From Ktedonobacteraceae bacterium (GTDB lineage Bacteria > Chloroflexota > Ktedonobacteria > Ktedonobacterales > Ktedonobacteraceae), in assembly GCA_014896635.1 (NCBI GenBank), contig JADBKA010000053.1:1-24855 (forward strand): DNA of 24,855 nt, in the 5' to 3' direction. The translations under genes were made by a program, and so were the position numbers. Shown here in pieces: positions 14,909-21,808 of this stretch; the stretch's first letter is position 1, and every line of letters starts with the position of its first letter. The notes beneath the pieces were generated by a model, which saw only the letters and a program-made list of their open reading frames with translations, did no database searches and was not told the DNA's origin.

Positions 14909-15889
14909 TTGCTAGATATTGTTCTGCCTCGTATCAAGAATACCAGGACACAAGGAAATTATGCGAGTTATGATATTGAGCCGTTAGAGGCGGGGTATGG
15001 CATGACCCTGGGCAACGCGCTGCGGCGCGTTTTGCTCTCCTCGCTGCCCGGCGCGGCGGTGACTTCTATTCGCATTGAAGGGGTACAACACGAATTCCAG
15101 GACATTCCTAACGTGATGGAGGATGTGACTGACATCGTGCTGAATGTCAAAAAACTGCGCTTGCGCAGTTTCTCCGACCATGCAGTGACGATGCGCCTGG
15201 AAGCAAGTGGTGAACGGGAAGTCACAGCGGCTGATATTCAAGCCCCCAGCACTGTAGAGATCGTCAATCCCGATCTCCACATCGCTACCCTCGATAATGA
15301 GAATGCTCGCCTCGATATGGAGCTGGTCGTTGAAACAGGCAGGGGCTATGTTCCCGCTGACTCAAAAGAAGATCAGCCCATAGGCGTCATCCCGGTTGAC
15401 GCGATCTATACCCCTGTGCAGAAAGTCAACTATACCGTTGAGCATACTCGCGTTGGCCAGATGACGAACTACGATAAGATTGTTCTTGAAATAACGACAG
15501 ATGGGACAATTACGCCGGATGAGGCACTGCGGCAGAGCGCGGATATTCTGGTACGCCACTTTACCCTGCTCGCCAATTATCGCGCCCAGTTGCCTGAGCC
15601 TGAAAAGGCTCCTTTGAGCAGCCTGCCAATCCCACAGAAGATCTATGATACTCCCATTGAGGAACTGGACCTGTCCGTCCGTGCTTATAACTGTCTCAAA
15701 CGCAGCAATATCACGAAGGTCGGCCAGGTACTCTCAATGAACGAGGAAGATTTACTGGGCGTGCGTAACTTCGGCGAGAAAAGTTTACAGGAACTGCGCG
15801 AACGCCTGCTTGCGCGCAACTTCCTGCCCAACCCGCGTACCAGCGCCGTCGGAGCCGATATGGACGGCAGTCACGAAATGGAGGAATGA
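14909..15889 (+). CDS. rpoA: DNA-directed RNA polymerase alpha subunit (TTG start)
   Basis: The alpha subunit dimerises to scaffold RNA polymerase assembly, and its C-terminal domain contacts UP elements and activators. It is 326 aa (usual 310-340). The N-terminal domain shows EPLEAGYGMTLGNALRRVLL and SSLPGAAVTSIRIEGVQHEF. The C-terminal domain (residues about 245-310) shows LDLSVRAYNCLKRSNITKVG and LLGVRNFGEKSLQELRERL, including the Arg, Asn and Lys used for DNA contact. The start TTG 14909 is preceded by GGAAGGCAGG; no ATG or GTG fits the family N-terminus. The stop overlaps the rplQ Shine-Dalgarno region. Confidence 0.97.
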   Translation: MLDIVLPRIKNTRTQGNYASYDIEPLEAGYGMTLGNALRRVLLSSLPGAAVTSIRIEGVQHEFQDIPNVMEDVTDIVLNVKKLRLRSFSDHAVTMRLEASGEREVTAADIQAPSTVEIVNPDLHIATLDNENARLDMELVVETGRGYVPADSKEDQPIGVIPVDAIYTPVQKVNYTVEHTRVGQMTNYDKIVLEITTDGTITPDEALRQSADILVRHFTLLANYRAQLPEPEKAPLSSLPIPQKIYDTPIEELDLSVRAYNCLKRSNITKVGQVLSMNEEDLLGVRNFGEKSLQELRERLLARNFLPNPRTSAVGADMDGSHEMEE

Positions 15890-15890
15890 G

Positions 15891-16517
15891 TTGAGGCATC
15901 GAGTTGCTGGCAACCGGATGAACATGCCAGAGCCGCGCCGCCGCTCTGTGCGTCGTAATTTGATGGTGGGTCTCATCCGGTATGATCGTATACGGACTAC
16001 GGAGGCGCGCGCCCATGCTATTCGCGGCGAAGTTGAGAAATTGATCTCGAAAGCCGTAAAGGCGCGCATCGACGCTGAGAGGTACCTGCGTTCCGTCGTT
16101 CCCGATGAGGAAAAGGCGGCTCAGATTCTGGCATTCGCTCGCCGGGGACGTTTTTCTCTGGATGCACAGGTTGCCTCAAATGAGGAGCGCGCGGCTCAGC
16201 AGAAGGCTCCGTTGACGGAGAAGGGCCGCAAGTTTCTGGAGGATAAGCTCAAGGCACGCCGCGAAGAGTTGCTGCGCATCATTTCCAATGAGGATGAAGC
16301 GGAAGAGGCGTTGCAGGCGGCGTATCAGGCTATGGTGATCGAACTGCATGCACGACGGACGATTCTGAGCGCCCTGCCTGATGAACTGGTAGTGAAGAAG
16401 ATGTTTGAGGAATTGGCACCGCGCTATGCCAATCGTCCAGGGGGATATACGCGCATCACAAAGCTAGGACGGCGCAAAGGCGATGCCGCCGAGATAGCGC
16501 AAATCGCCCTGGTGTGA
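15891..16517 (+). CDS. rplQ: 50S ribosomal protein L17 with about 90-residue insertion (TTG start)
   Basis: L17 is a 50S protein on the solvent side near the exit tunnel. The N-terminal part (residues 1-58: MRHRVAGNRMNMPEPRRRSV, RRNLMVGLIRYDRIRTTEAR) and C-terminal part (residues 153-208: HARRTILSALPDELVVKKMF, ELAPRYANRPGGYTRITKLG) are canonical. TTG 15891 is chosen because GGAGG (15880-15884) is 6 nt ahead and the product begins MRHR like the family. Length is 208 aa against 115-130. The excess, residues about 59-152, is highly charged and looks helical (EEKAAQILAFARRGR, EDKLKARREELLRI), unlike the disordered insertion in L18. Confidence 0.95.
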   Translation: MRHRVAGNRMNMPEPRRRSVRRNLMVGLIRYDRIRTTEARAHAIRGEVEKLISKAVKARIDAERYLRSVVPDEEKAAQILAFARRGRFSLDAQVASNEERAAQQKAPLTEKGRKFLEDKLKARREELLRIISNEDEAEEALQAAYQAMVIELHARRTILSALPDELVVKKMFEELAPRYANRPGGYTRITKLGRRKGDAAEIAQIALV

Positions 16518-16535
16518 GATATATGGGAGGTGAGC

Positions 16536-16604
16536 GTGAAGAAGGAAGCGAGCAGCCTGCTGGTGGGTTCCTCAAGTTGCACGGTTACGCCTCTCTGTCG
16601 ATAG
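16536..16604 (+). CDS. Possible leader mini-ORF between rplQ and truA
   Basis: A GTG at 16536, 5 nt after GGGAGG (16525-16530), opens a 22-codon frame (MKKEASSLLVGSSSCTVTPL, then CR) ending in TAG at 16602-16604, 10 nt before the truA ATG. truA has no visible ribosome-binding site of its own, so translation of this mini-ORF could couple to truA by termination-reinitiation. No similarity to known peptides is recognised. It may be only a chance frame. Confidence 0.3.
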   Translation: MKKEASSLLVGSSSCTVTPLCR

Positions 16605-16614
16605 CTTTGATGCA

Positions 16615-17400
16615 ATGAAGATTGCATGTGGTATTGAATATGACGGAACAGGTTATCACGGCTTTCAGCGCCAGGCAGCGTCACATGGGCCTACCATTCA
16701 GGGGACGTTAGAGGCGGCTATCAGTCGCATCTCCGGCGAGTCGCTCACGGTGATCGGCGCCGGTCGCACTGATGCCGGCGTCCACGCCAGCGGCCAGGTA
16801 ATCCATTTCCAGAGCCAGTCGCGCCTGACGCCTCAGATCTGGCAGCGTGCTCTGAATGCTATCTTGCCTGCTACAGTGGTAGTGCGGTGGGCAAGAAAGG
16901 CTCCTGACCAGTTCCATGCGCGTTTTAGTGCGCGCAGTCGCTCATATCGCTATACGATCTGGAATGATCGTGCGCCGACAGCGCTGCGTGGCCGTTATAC
17001 CTACCATGTCGCATATGCGCTGGATACCCAGTTGATGGACGAAGCCTGCAAGCTTTTGTCTGGACGCAAGAATTTTGCAGCTTTCGGACGCAGCCCCGAT
17101 GACGGCAATCCGCTGAAACCGGGGCCACATCACTGTATTCGCACGATGCTTGAGGCTCGTTGTACTCGTGAGAATGAACTGGTCTATTGCGATTTTACTG
17201 CGGATGCTTTTCTCACAGGGCAGGTGCGCAGGATGGTGGGAACACTGCTACTGGTAGGGCAGCGGCGCCTTAGCCTGGAAGAGTTTGCGGCAATTGTGCA
17301 ACGCGCAGAAAAAACGCATCCCGGTGGGGCAGTTCCACCGCAAGGGCTATGCCTGGTACAAGTCGATTATCCTGAAGAAGTCTGGAGTTACGAGGAATGA
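16615..17400 (+). CDS. truA: tRNA pseudouridine(38-40) synthase TruA
   Basis: TruA converts uridines 38-40 of the tRNA anticodon stem to pseudouridine. It is 261 aa, typical (245-270). The N-terminal motif IEYDGTGYHGFQRQ and the catalytic motif GAGRTDAGVHASGQ, with Asp53 as nucleophile, are present. The second-half signatures FHARFSARSRSYRYTIWND, then FTADAFLTGQVRRMVGTLL, are also clear. No Shine-Dalgarno sequence precedes ATG 16615, and no better in-frame start is visible. The last codons overlap rplM in an ATGA junction. Its place between rplQ and rplM is common in Gram-positive-like gene orders. Confidence 0.95.
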   Translation: MKIACGIEYDGTGYHGFQRQAASHGPTIQGTLEAAISRISGESLTVIGAGRTDAGVHASGQVIHFQSQSRLTPQIWQRALNAILPATVVVRWARKAPDQFHARFSARSRSYRYTIWNDRAPTALRGRYTYHVAYALDTQLMDEACKLLSGRKNFAAFGRSPDDGNPLKPGPHHCIRTMLEARCTRENELVYCDFTADAFLTGQVRRMVGTLLLVGQRRLSLEEFAAIVQRAEKTHPGGAVPPQGLCLVQVDYPEEVWSYEE

Positions 17401-17870
17401 TGAAAACCTATAGCGCCAAAGCCGCTGATCTGCAACCCAGATGGTATATCATTGATGCCGAGGGTCAGGTGCTCGGTCGCCTGGCATCGCAGATAGCGCA
17501 GATCTTACGCGGAAAACATAAACCGACATTTACGCCGCATATGGACTGCGGAGATTTTGTGATTGTGATTAATGCGGCAAAAATCGCAGTGACAGGCAAT
17601 CGCCTGGAGCAGAAAGTCTACTACCGTCATTCTCAGTATCCTGGCGGACTGAAAAAAACAACTCTGCGGCAGGTTCTGGAAGGCCGGTTCCCGGAACGCG
17701 CTCTGCGTCATGCTGTGCGCGGTATGGTGATGCATAACAGGCTGGGTGATAAAATAATGAAGCACCTGAAGATTTATCCCGGCCCCGATCATCCGCATGA
17801 GGCGCAAAAACCAATACCCTGGACAGGACCAGAGACGCTGTTGAAAGAAAAGCAGCCTGCTCGGGTGTAG
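17397..17870 (+). CDS. rplM: 50S ribosomal protein L13
   Basis: L13 is an early 50S assembly protein. It is 157 aa from ATG 17397 or 156 from the adjacent ATG 17400; the family is 142-150. ATG 17397 overlaps the truA stop (ATGA). The GAGG just upstream is very close to 17397, so 17400 may be used. The core WYIIDAEGQVLGRLASQIAQ, then LRGKHKPTFTPHMDCGDFVI, and ALRHAVRGMVMHNRLGDKIM with LKIYPGPDHPHEAQ are diagnostic. rpsI follows 28 nt downstream, the conserved L13-S9 pair. Confidence 0.96.
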   Translation: MMKTYSAKAADLQPRWYIIDAEGQVLGRLASQIAQILRGKHKPTFTPHMDCGDFVIVINAAKIAVTGNRLEQKVYYRHSQYPGGLKKTTLRQVLEGRFPERALRHAVRGMVMHNRLGDKIMKHLKIYPGPDHPHEAQKPIPWTGPETLLKEKQPARV

Positions 17871-17898
17871 GAAGTAGTAAAGGATAGGAGGACCAATC

Positions 17899-18324
17899 GT
17901 GGCAGAAACCACAAGAGGGGAGACACCTGGCGGTGAATACTTCTATGGCGTGGGAAGGCGAAAAACGGCTGTGGCCCGCGTACGCCTCTATCCCAACGGC
18001 GATGGCAGTATTACCGTGAATGGGAAAGCCGCGCAGGCCTATTTCGGGCCGCGCGAAGCTCTCATGGCAACCATGCTGGCGCCTTTTCGCGCGCTCGATC
18101 TGAACAACACCTATACTATGACTGTGCGTGTCGTCGGTGGTGGCACGTCCGGCCAGGCCGGGGCCATTCGCCATGCGCTGGCCCGCGCGCTGGTACGGAT
18201 AAATCCGGATTTCAAACCGGCTTTGCGCAAAGCTGGCTATCTGACGCGCGATCCACGCATGAAAGAGCGGAAGAAGCCCGGCCTGAAACGCGCTCGTAAG
18301 GCTCCACAGTACACAAAGCGCTAA
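17899..18324 (+). CDS. rpsI: 30S ribosomal protein S9 (GTG start)
   Basis: S9 is a 30S head protein whose C-terminal tail touches P-site tRNA. It is 141 aa, slightly above the usual 130. The core YGVGRRKTAVARVRLYPNGD, the segment GGGTSGQAGAIRHALARAL and the universal C-terminus KRARKAPQYTKR are present. The GTG start at 17899 follows ATAGGAGGACC closely. The first 14 residues are an extra Thr/Glu/Gly-rich lead-in. It is the last gene of the ribosomal block. Confidence 0.97.
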   Translation: MAETTRGETPGGEYFYGVGRRKTAVARVRLYPNGDGSITVNGKAAQAYFGPREALMATMLAPFRALDLNNTYTMTVRVVGGGTSGQAGAIRHALARALVRINPDFKPALRKAGYLTRDPRMKERKKPGLKRARKAPQYTKR

Positions 18325-18371
18325 CTGCCTGTTCGTACTCGCTGCTATCTGGCGTGTGTCCCTGGATTCCC

Positions 18372-18422
18372 TTTTCCCCTGTCACAGGATCATACAGCCG
18401 GGCAGGGGAAGAGAGCTGTTTT
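18372..18422 (+). terminator. Weak candidate terminator after rpsI
   Basis: Bases 18372-18381 (TTTTCCCCTG) pair with 18403-18412 (one G-U pair) around a 21-nt loop, followed a few bases later by GTTTTC. It lies 48 nt after rpsI, where the supercluster ends. The large loop and short T-run make it a weak terminator. Confidence 0.35.
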
Positions 18423-18500
18423 CAAGCGAATCTGCTCTCCAGGCTTGTCTAAAAGTGATAGATCCGCCGTTTATTCCGATGACATCTTTTTTATCTATCG

Positions 18501-18529
18501 TTGAATAGTGTGCTGGAAACTGTTAGACT
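18501..18529 (+). promoter_or_regulatory. Candidate promoter for the small gene at 18585
   Basis: TTGAAT (18501-18506) and TAGACT (18524-18529) are spaced by 17 nt, each with 4 of 6 consensus matches. This would start transcription near 18536, giving a leader of about 50 nt. The match is moderate. Confidence 0.35.
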
Positions 18530-18584
18530 ATAGCGGGAAAAAGCAAAGAGCGCAGGGCCGGCGAGCATTGAGTGGAGGCATGCT

Positions 18585-18896
18585 ATGCATACTCCCTGGG
18601 GAGTGTCACATACGCAGACACAGCTTGAAGAAGGAGTTTTCTGGGTCCAGACTCCTGAAAATGGTGGTATTCTGATAGAGTATCCAAGAGCCGGAGCATA
18701 TCTCAGCGAGAAAGCTATGAAAATCGGCAAACGCTGGCACGATTTTCTTGTCTTTGAGCAGGAAAGCGACATGACGGTCGTCTGGTATGAGCATCCTGAG
18801 TGGTATATGTGGGCCGAAGCGGACCTGGTTGAGAAACTGGCTGAGGATATGCTGCGCCAGTCTCACCCTGAGTATTTTTCAGCCGAGATCACATAG
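18585..18896 (+). CDS. Small protein of unknown function (TPWG...GGI motif)
   Basis: This encodes 103 aa with a TGGAGG ribosome-binding site (18573-18578) 6 nt before ATG 18585. I do not recognise the function. The N-terminus reads MHTPWGVSHTQTQLEEGVFW, followed by a turn TPENGGILIEY. The TPWG-S...EGV...T..(H/N)GGI pattern recalls the DUF7007-type domain, but this is from memory and weak. The middle is Trp/Tyr/His-rich (KRWHDFLVFEQES, VWYEHPEWYMWAEAD), and the protein is acidic overall with a C-terminal helix. There is no signal peptide or membrane segment. It converges on the nuclease gene, with 18 nt between the stops. Confidence 0.7.
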   Translation: MHTPWGVSHTQTQLEEGVFWVQTPENGGILIEYPRAGAYLSEKAMKIGKRWHDFLVFEQESDMTVVWYEHPEWYMWAEADLVEKLAEDMLRQSHPEYFSAEIT

Positions 18897-18914
18897 AGCA
18901 AGTCACAGGCAGGC

Positions 18915-20153
18915 TTATTCCGGCGGAGGCATGCATTCCCACTCAATTGTTTTCTTGAAAAGACTAAACGCTTCTCGCGCCAGGCTGTAACACTCTTCGG
19001 CGGAAATAGCTGTGTACCCTACCTGAACCTGTTGGATCGGCACCTCTAGCAATTGTGTCTTCATGCACTCGTGTTCCGGTGATTGCCGGGCATAGCCACT
19101 TTTCATTGCCCAGTTCAGATGAAATATACACTCCGTCAACGCCTGTAGTGTTTCCGACAGGTCGCTGGAGAGCAAGCGGTACTGATAGCTGTCGTTGAGA
19201 TTGTAGAGAACCAGATCCAGATCTTGCTGTACTGGCATAGGAATGTCAATAAGCGCATTCCTGGCGCTCGCCACTCGCTCCTGAATATCCCAGCGCGTCT
19301 GGAATGCCAGCCAGTAGATCATCAACTGCATCGCGTGAAATACATCAGGCTGAGGAGTATTTGTTCCTGCAACCGGCTCTTGCTCTTCAGGAACGAGAAA
19401 AGCTCTTGTTGCCGGGTTTTTTGGCCTGCCCAGACCCTTTTTGAACTCTACAATGACTGGAACTCTGACCCCTCGCAGTGTAGAGCGCAGGCGAATCTGG
19501 TCAAATTCCCCGACGATTCCTACATATCCTCCCCAGTCTGGATGCCCGGCAAAAGTCTTTCTTGTCGAGAGGAGTTTGAACTGAAAACGCTCGGCTCCTG
19601 CAACGATAATTGAGTCCGTACTGGCAATTTCACGTTGATAACGCAGCAGCGGCGCGACAACGGTTCTGTGCAGCAATGCCGGGTGACAGTTGAGCTGGTC
19701 AAAGAACATTGCCAGTTTGAGCTTGCCGGCATTGCGCAGAGTAGTAAGCGCGTCATGATAAATAAAGGAGTGCAGCCTGTCAGCGTCAGAGAGAAGGCGC
19801 TCCTGCTCTTCTCTAGCTAAAGGACCGTTGGCCTCATGTAACATGTTTACCAGCGTGTGCAGCAGCGTGCCGAGGAGCCTGGGATCTGGTTCTCCCGTGC
19901 TGAAAAGCCCGGTCTGGTGCGTGGTGGTAAAATGCCGGGGTTCGCGTGGCCTTTTTTTGTTCCTCTGATCAAGCGCGCAACCAGGACATTCCAGATAGGC
20001 GGCCAGGCTTGAATAGCTCACCGGACGCAGCGGAAATGGATTGCGTACATGCTGGATTTTGAAAAGATCGTCGTAGTTTAAACTGAGGTAATGCGGAAGA
20101 AGTTGTGATGAAGCCTGGGTAGCGTTCAAAAAGCGTAAAGTCCCGCCGGTCAT
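18915..20153 (-). CDS. Stand-alone RecB/Cas4-like PD-(D/E)XK nuclease
   Basis: The predicted product has 412 aa. Motifs in order are PVSYSSLAAYLECPGC (residues 45-59), GTLLH with H99, GIVGEFDQI with D218, VIVEFKKG with E236-x-K238, and QLMIYWLAF with Q276 and Y280. This His, Asp, Glu-x-Lys, Gln-x3-Tyr order is the active-site layout of RecB-type PD-(D/E)XK nucleases. I see no helicase motifs and no clear Cas4-type four-cysteine cluster, although Cys residues occur near both ends. The frame is open to 20306, but the promoter at 20305-20333 overlaps that point, so a downstream start is needed. ATG 20153 (GGGAAGAG ahead) is chosen; ATG 20204 is the alternative. The substrate is unknown. Confidence 0.75.
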   Translation of the reverse strand: MTGGTLRFLNATQASSQLLPHYLSLNYDDLFKIQHVRNPFPLRPVSYSSLAAYLECPGCALDQRNKKRPREPRHFTTTHQTGLFSTGEPDPRLLGTLLHTLVNMLHEANGPLAREEQERLLSDADRLHSFIYHDALTTLRNAGKLKLAMFFDQLNCHPALLHRTVVAPLLRYQREIASTDSIIVAGAERFQFKLLSTRKTFAGHPDWGGYVGIVGEFDQIRLRSTLRGVRVPVIVEFKKGLGRPKNPATRAFLVPEEQEPVAGTNTPQPDVFHAMQLMIYWLAFQTRWDIQERVASARNALIDIPMPVQQDLDLVLYNLNDSYQYRLLSSDLSETLQALTECIFHLNWAMKSGYARQSPEHECMKTQLLEVPIQQVQVGYTAISAEECYSLAREAFSLFKKTIEWECMPPPE

Positions 20154-20304
20154 GCTTTTCTCTTCCCTGCATGCGGTCAGCCCCTCCCCTGTACCTGCGT
20201 ACATGCTCTCGATGGAAGGGCCGCTTCTCCTGGATAACCAGAGTATCAATAGAATGGGCAACAGAAATTCAAGCGTGTTATATTTACACTCTCCCTTGTA
20301 AAAC

Positions 20305-20333
20305 AAAGTACACTTTTTTTAAAATTTTGTCAA
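20305..20333 (-). promoter_or_regulatory. Near-consensus promoter for the nuclease gene
   Basis: On the minus strand a perfect TTGACA (20333-20328) is followed after 17 A/T-rich bases by TACTTT (20310-20305). Transcription would begin near 20298, leaving a leader of roughly 95-145 nt depending on the start codon. Confidence 0.6.
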
Positions 20334-20506
20334 GATGTGTTGCGTTTGTTTTTCTCTTATCCCCAGGGATAATAGAATGGAAAACTGTTTTTATTGTAGA
20401 TATAGAAGAAGATATAAGAAGGATAGCCATTTCTATTAGGGAAGAATCATATTGTGTCCGGGGTTATATCAAATCCATTTGGATAATGATAATTGGAGAA
20501 AACCCA
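20334..20506. other. AT-rich intergenic stretch
   Basis: The stretch 20307-20678 between the nuclease and the ilvE terminator holds no credible gene. This part is clearly more AT-rich than the flanking genes and contains imprecise direct repeats of an AGATATA-GAAG type around 20398-20425. I see no coding signature, tRNA or transposase remnant. It may be remains of transferred or decayed DNA. Confidence 0.35.
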
Positions 20507-20645
20507 CCCCACTTTGTGGGGACCCGCAAACCCCTCCAGGGGCGCAAGCCGCTCCGCACGGCTGACGAGCGACGCTTGGAGCGGCGAAAGCCGCGTTGCG
20601 GTGCGCAATATCAGGCGCTGGCCCCCTGGACCCCCACGCTTCCGA
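20507..20645. repeat. GC-rich palindromic block, candidate dispersed repeat
   Basis: There is an abrupt change from AT-rich to GC-rich sequence. The block contains several hairpins: CCCCAC-TTT-GTGGGG (20507-20521), CCCCT-CC-AGGGG (20531-20542), and an 8-bp stem of 20548-20555 (GCCGCTCC) with 20578-20585 (GGAGCGGC) around 22 nt. There are no flanking genes of a transposon. The structure resembles REP-like or MITE-like intergenic elements. Copies elsewhere in the genome are expected but cannot be checked here. Confidence 0.45.
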
Positions 20646-20678
20646 TCATCATTTCACCGGATCTGAGATGAGGAAAGG

Positions 20679-20725
20679 AAAAGGGGAGGTCCAGGAGATA
20701 TTCGTCCTTCTGAACCTCCCCTTTT
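20679..20725. terminator. Bidirectional intrinsic terminator downstream of ilvE
   Basis: A perfect 12-bp stem pairs AAAAGGGGAGGT (20679-20690) with ACCTCCCCTTTT (20714-20725), with a further 3-bp CAG/CTG pairing after a mismatch. The stem runs into T residues on either strand. It begins 25 nt after the ilvE stop on the minus strand. Its 5' arm and the following bases match the infA-leader element at 12533 almost exactly. Confidence 0.75.
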
Positions 20726-20750
20726 AAGATATGATGAGCGAGAAGCTATC

Positions 20751-21707
20751 TTATCTCTGAACTGCGTCTTTTGCCGATTCTGGTACTTGTGTATATACCG
20801 GTGTACACCACTGATCGCGGTAGGCGGGTATTTTGCCGCGCACGACATCAAAGTAGAGTTGCTGGAGTTTGCTGGTGACTGGCCCGACTGTGCCATCGCC
20901 TACCGGGCGGTGGTCAACGCTGATCACCGGAGCGATCTGGGCGCCGGTTCCGCACAGAAAGATTTCATCGGCGGTATAGAGTTCGGTACGGTCAACCTGG
21001 CGCTCGACTGTGGGGTAGCCCAGTTCACGCTGAGCCAGCTTGATGACTGTATCGCGGGTGATGCCCAGCAGGATATTCTCGGTTGGAGCTGGCGTGATCA
21101 GTTCGCCGTTGACAAGCAGGAAGATATTCTCCGCGCTTCCTTCGGAAACATGGCCTTCGTGGGTGAGCATGATGGCTTCATCGAAGCCGTTTTGCATAGC
21201 CTCTGTTTTGGCAAAGGCCGAGTTGACATATGCTCCGCAGATCTTCGCGCGCGCCGGCATGGCGTTGTCGTCAATACGGCGCCAGGAAGAGACCCCGCAG
21301 CGCAATCCCGTAATCTCAACATAGTTGCCCATCGGCTCCGAGGTTAGCAGAAAGTGATCGGTCAGGCCATGAAGGCGTACGCCGATCACCTGGTCGCTTT
21401 TATAAGCGACTGGCCGCAGGTAGACGTCCTCATGCTGCTCGTTGCGCCTGACCAGTTCAACACTGAGATCGACGAGTTGATCGACGCTGTAGGGGAGCGC
21501 GATGTGAAGAATTTTGCAGGAGCGCAGCAGCCGCTCATAGTGTTCGCGCATGCGAAACAGGTAGACCTGCTGATCCTCACGGTTCCAGTAGCCGCGAATG
21601 CCTTCAAAACAGCCTGTGCCATAGGCAAAACAGTGCGTGCGAACGGAAATGACGCCTTGCTCGGCGGGGACAAAATTGCCGTTCATATAAATCTCTTTAA
21701 CTGCCAT
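20751..21707 (-). CDS. ilvE: Branched-chain amino acid aminotransferase (class IV, PLP)
   Basis: This enzyme transfers amino groups between glutamate and the 2-oxo acids of valine, leucine and isoleucine. The 318-aa product is a fold-type IV PLP enzyme of normal length. The N-terminus has MNGNFVPAEQ and FAYGTGCFEGIRGYW. Lys155 in ARAKICGAYVNSAFAKTEA is the expected PLP lysine. NGFDEAIML, then GHVSEGSAENIFLLVNGELI and the ending segment FLCGTGAQIAPV follow the family order. Related D-amino-acid transaminases cannot be fully excluded, but the FEGIR motif favours IlvE. It lies 101 nt downstream of the arginase gene in the same direction and may be co-transcribed. Its only clear Shine-Dalgarno sequence is separated from ATG 21707 by a hairpin. 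Confidence 0.92.
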   Translation of the reverse strand: MAVKEIYMNGNFVPAEQGVISVRTHCFAYGTGCFEGIRGYWNREDQQVYLFRMREHYERLLRSCKILHIALPYSVDQLVDLSVELVRRNEQHEDVYLRPVAYKSDQVIGVRLHGLTDHFLLTSEPMGNYVEITGLRCGVSSWRRIDDNAMPARAKICGAYVNSAFAKTEAMQNGFDEAIMLTHEGHVSEGSAENIFLLVNGELITPAPTENILLGITRDTVIKLAQRELGYPTVERQVDRTELYTADEIFLCGTGAQIAPVISVDHRPVGDGTVGPVTSKLQQLYFDVVRGKIPAYRDQWCTPVYTQVPESAKDAVQR

Positions 21708-21755
21708 TCTCTGTGAAGGCCAGGAACGTCTCTGTCCTGGCGCTGCCTCCTTTTC
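21708..21755 (-). promoter_or_regulatory. ilvE leader: hairpin between Shine-Dalgarno and start codon
   Basis: On the minus strand AAGGAGG is followed by CAGC, a 7-bp hairpin (GCCAGGA with TCCTGGC, 9-nt loop, about 21719-21741), then 11 nt and the ATG. The linear distance is far too long for initiation. With the hairpin folded, the spacing falls to about 15 nt. No start codon lies at normal distance after this AAGGAGG, and no in-frame start lies upstream of 21707. Confidence 0.4.
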
Positions 21756-21808
21756 TTGAATTCCTGATTACAGATATTAAAGCGTCTATCGAACGTGGCT
21801 TTGTACGG

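Noticed and set aside
20154..20306. Hydrophobic N-terminus (signal anchor) on the nuclease from TTG 20306
   Set aside because: The TTG overlaps the -10 box of a near-consensus promoter and has no usable ribosome-binding site on that transcript.
20171..20671. 166-codon open frame on the + strand across the AT-rich and palindromic region
   Set aside because: It starts inside the nuclease gene on the other strand, spans a sharp composition change and the palindromic block, has no ribosome-binding site and no recognisable domain.
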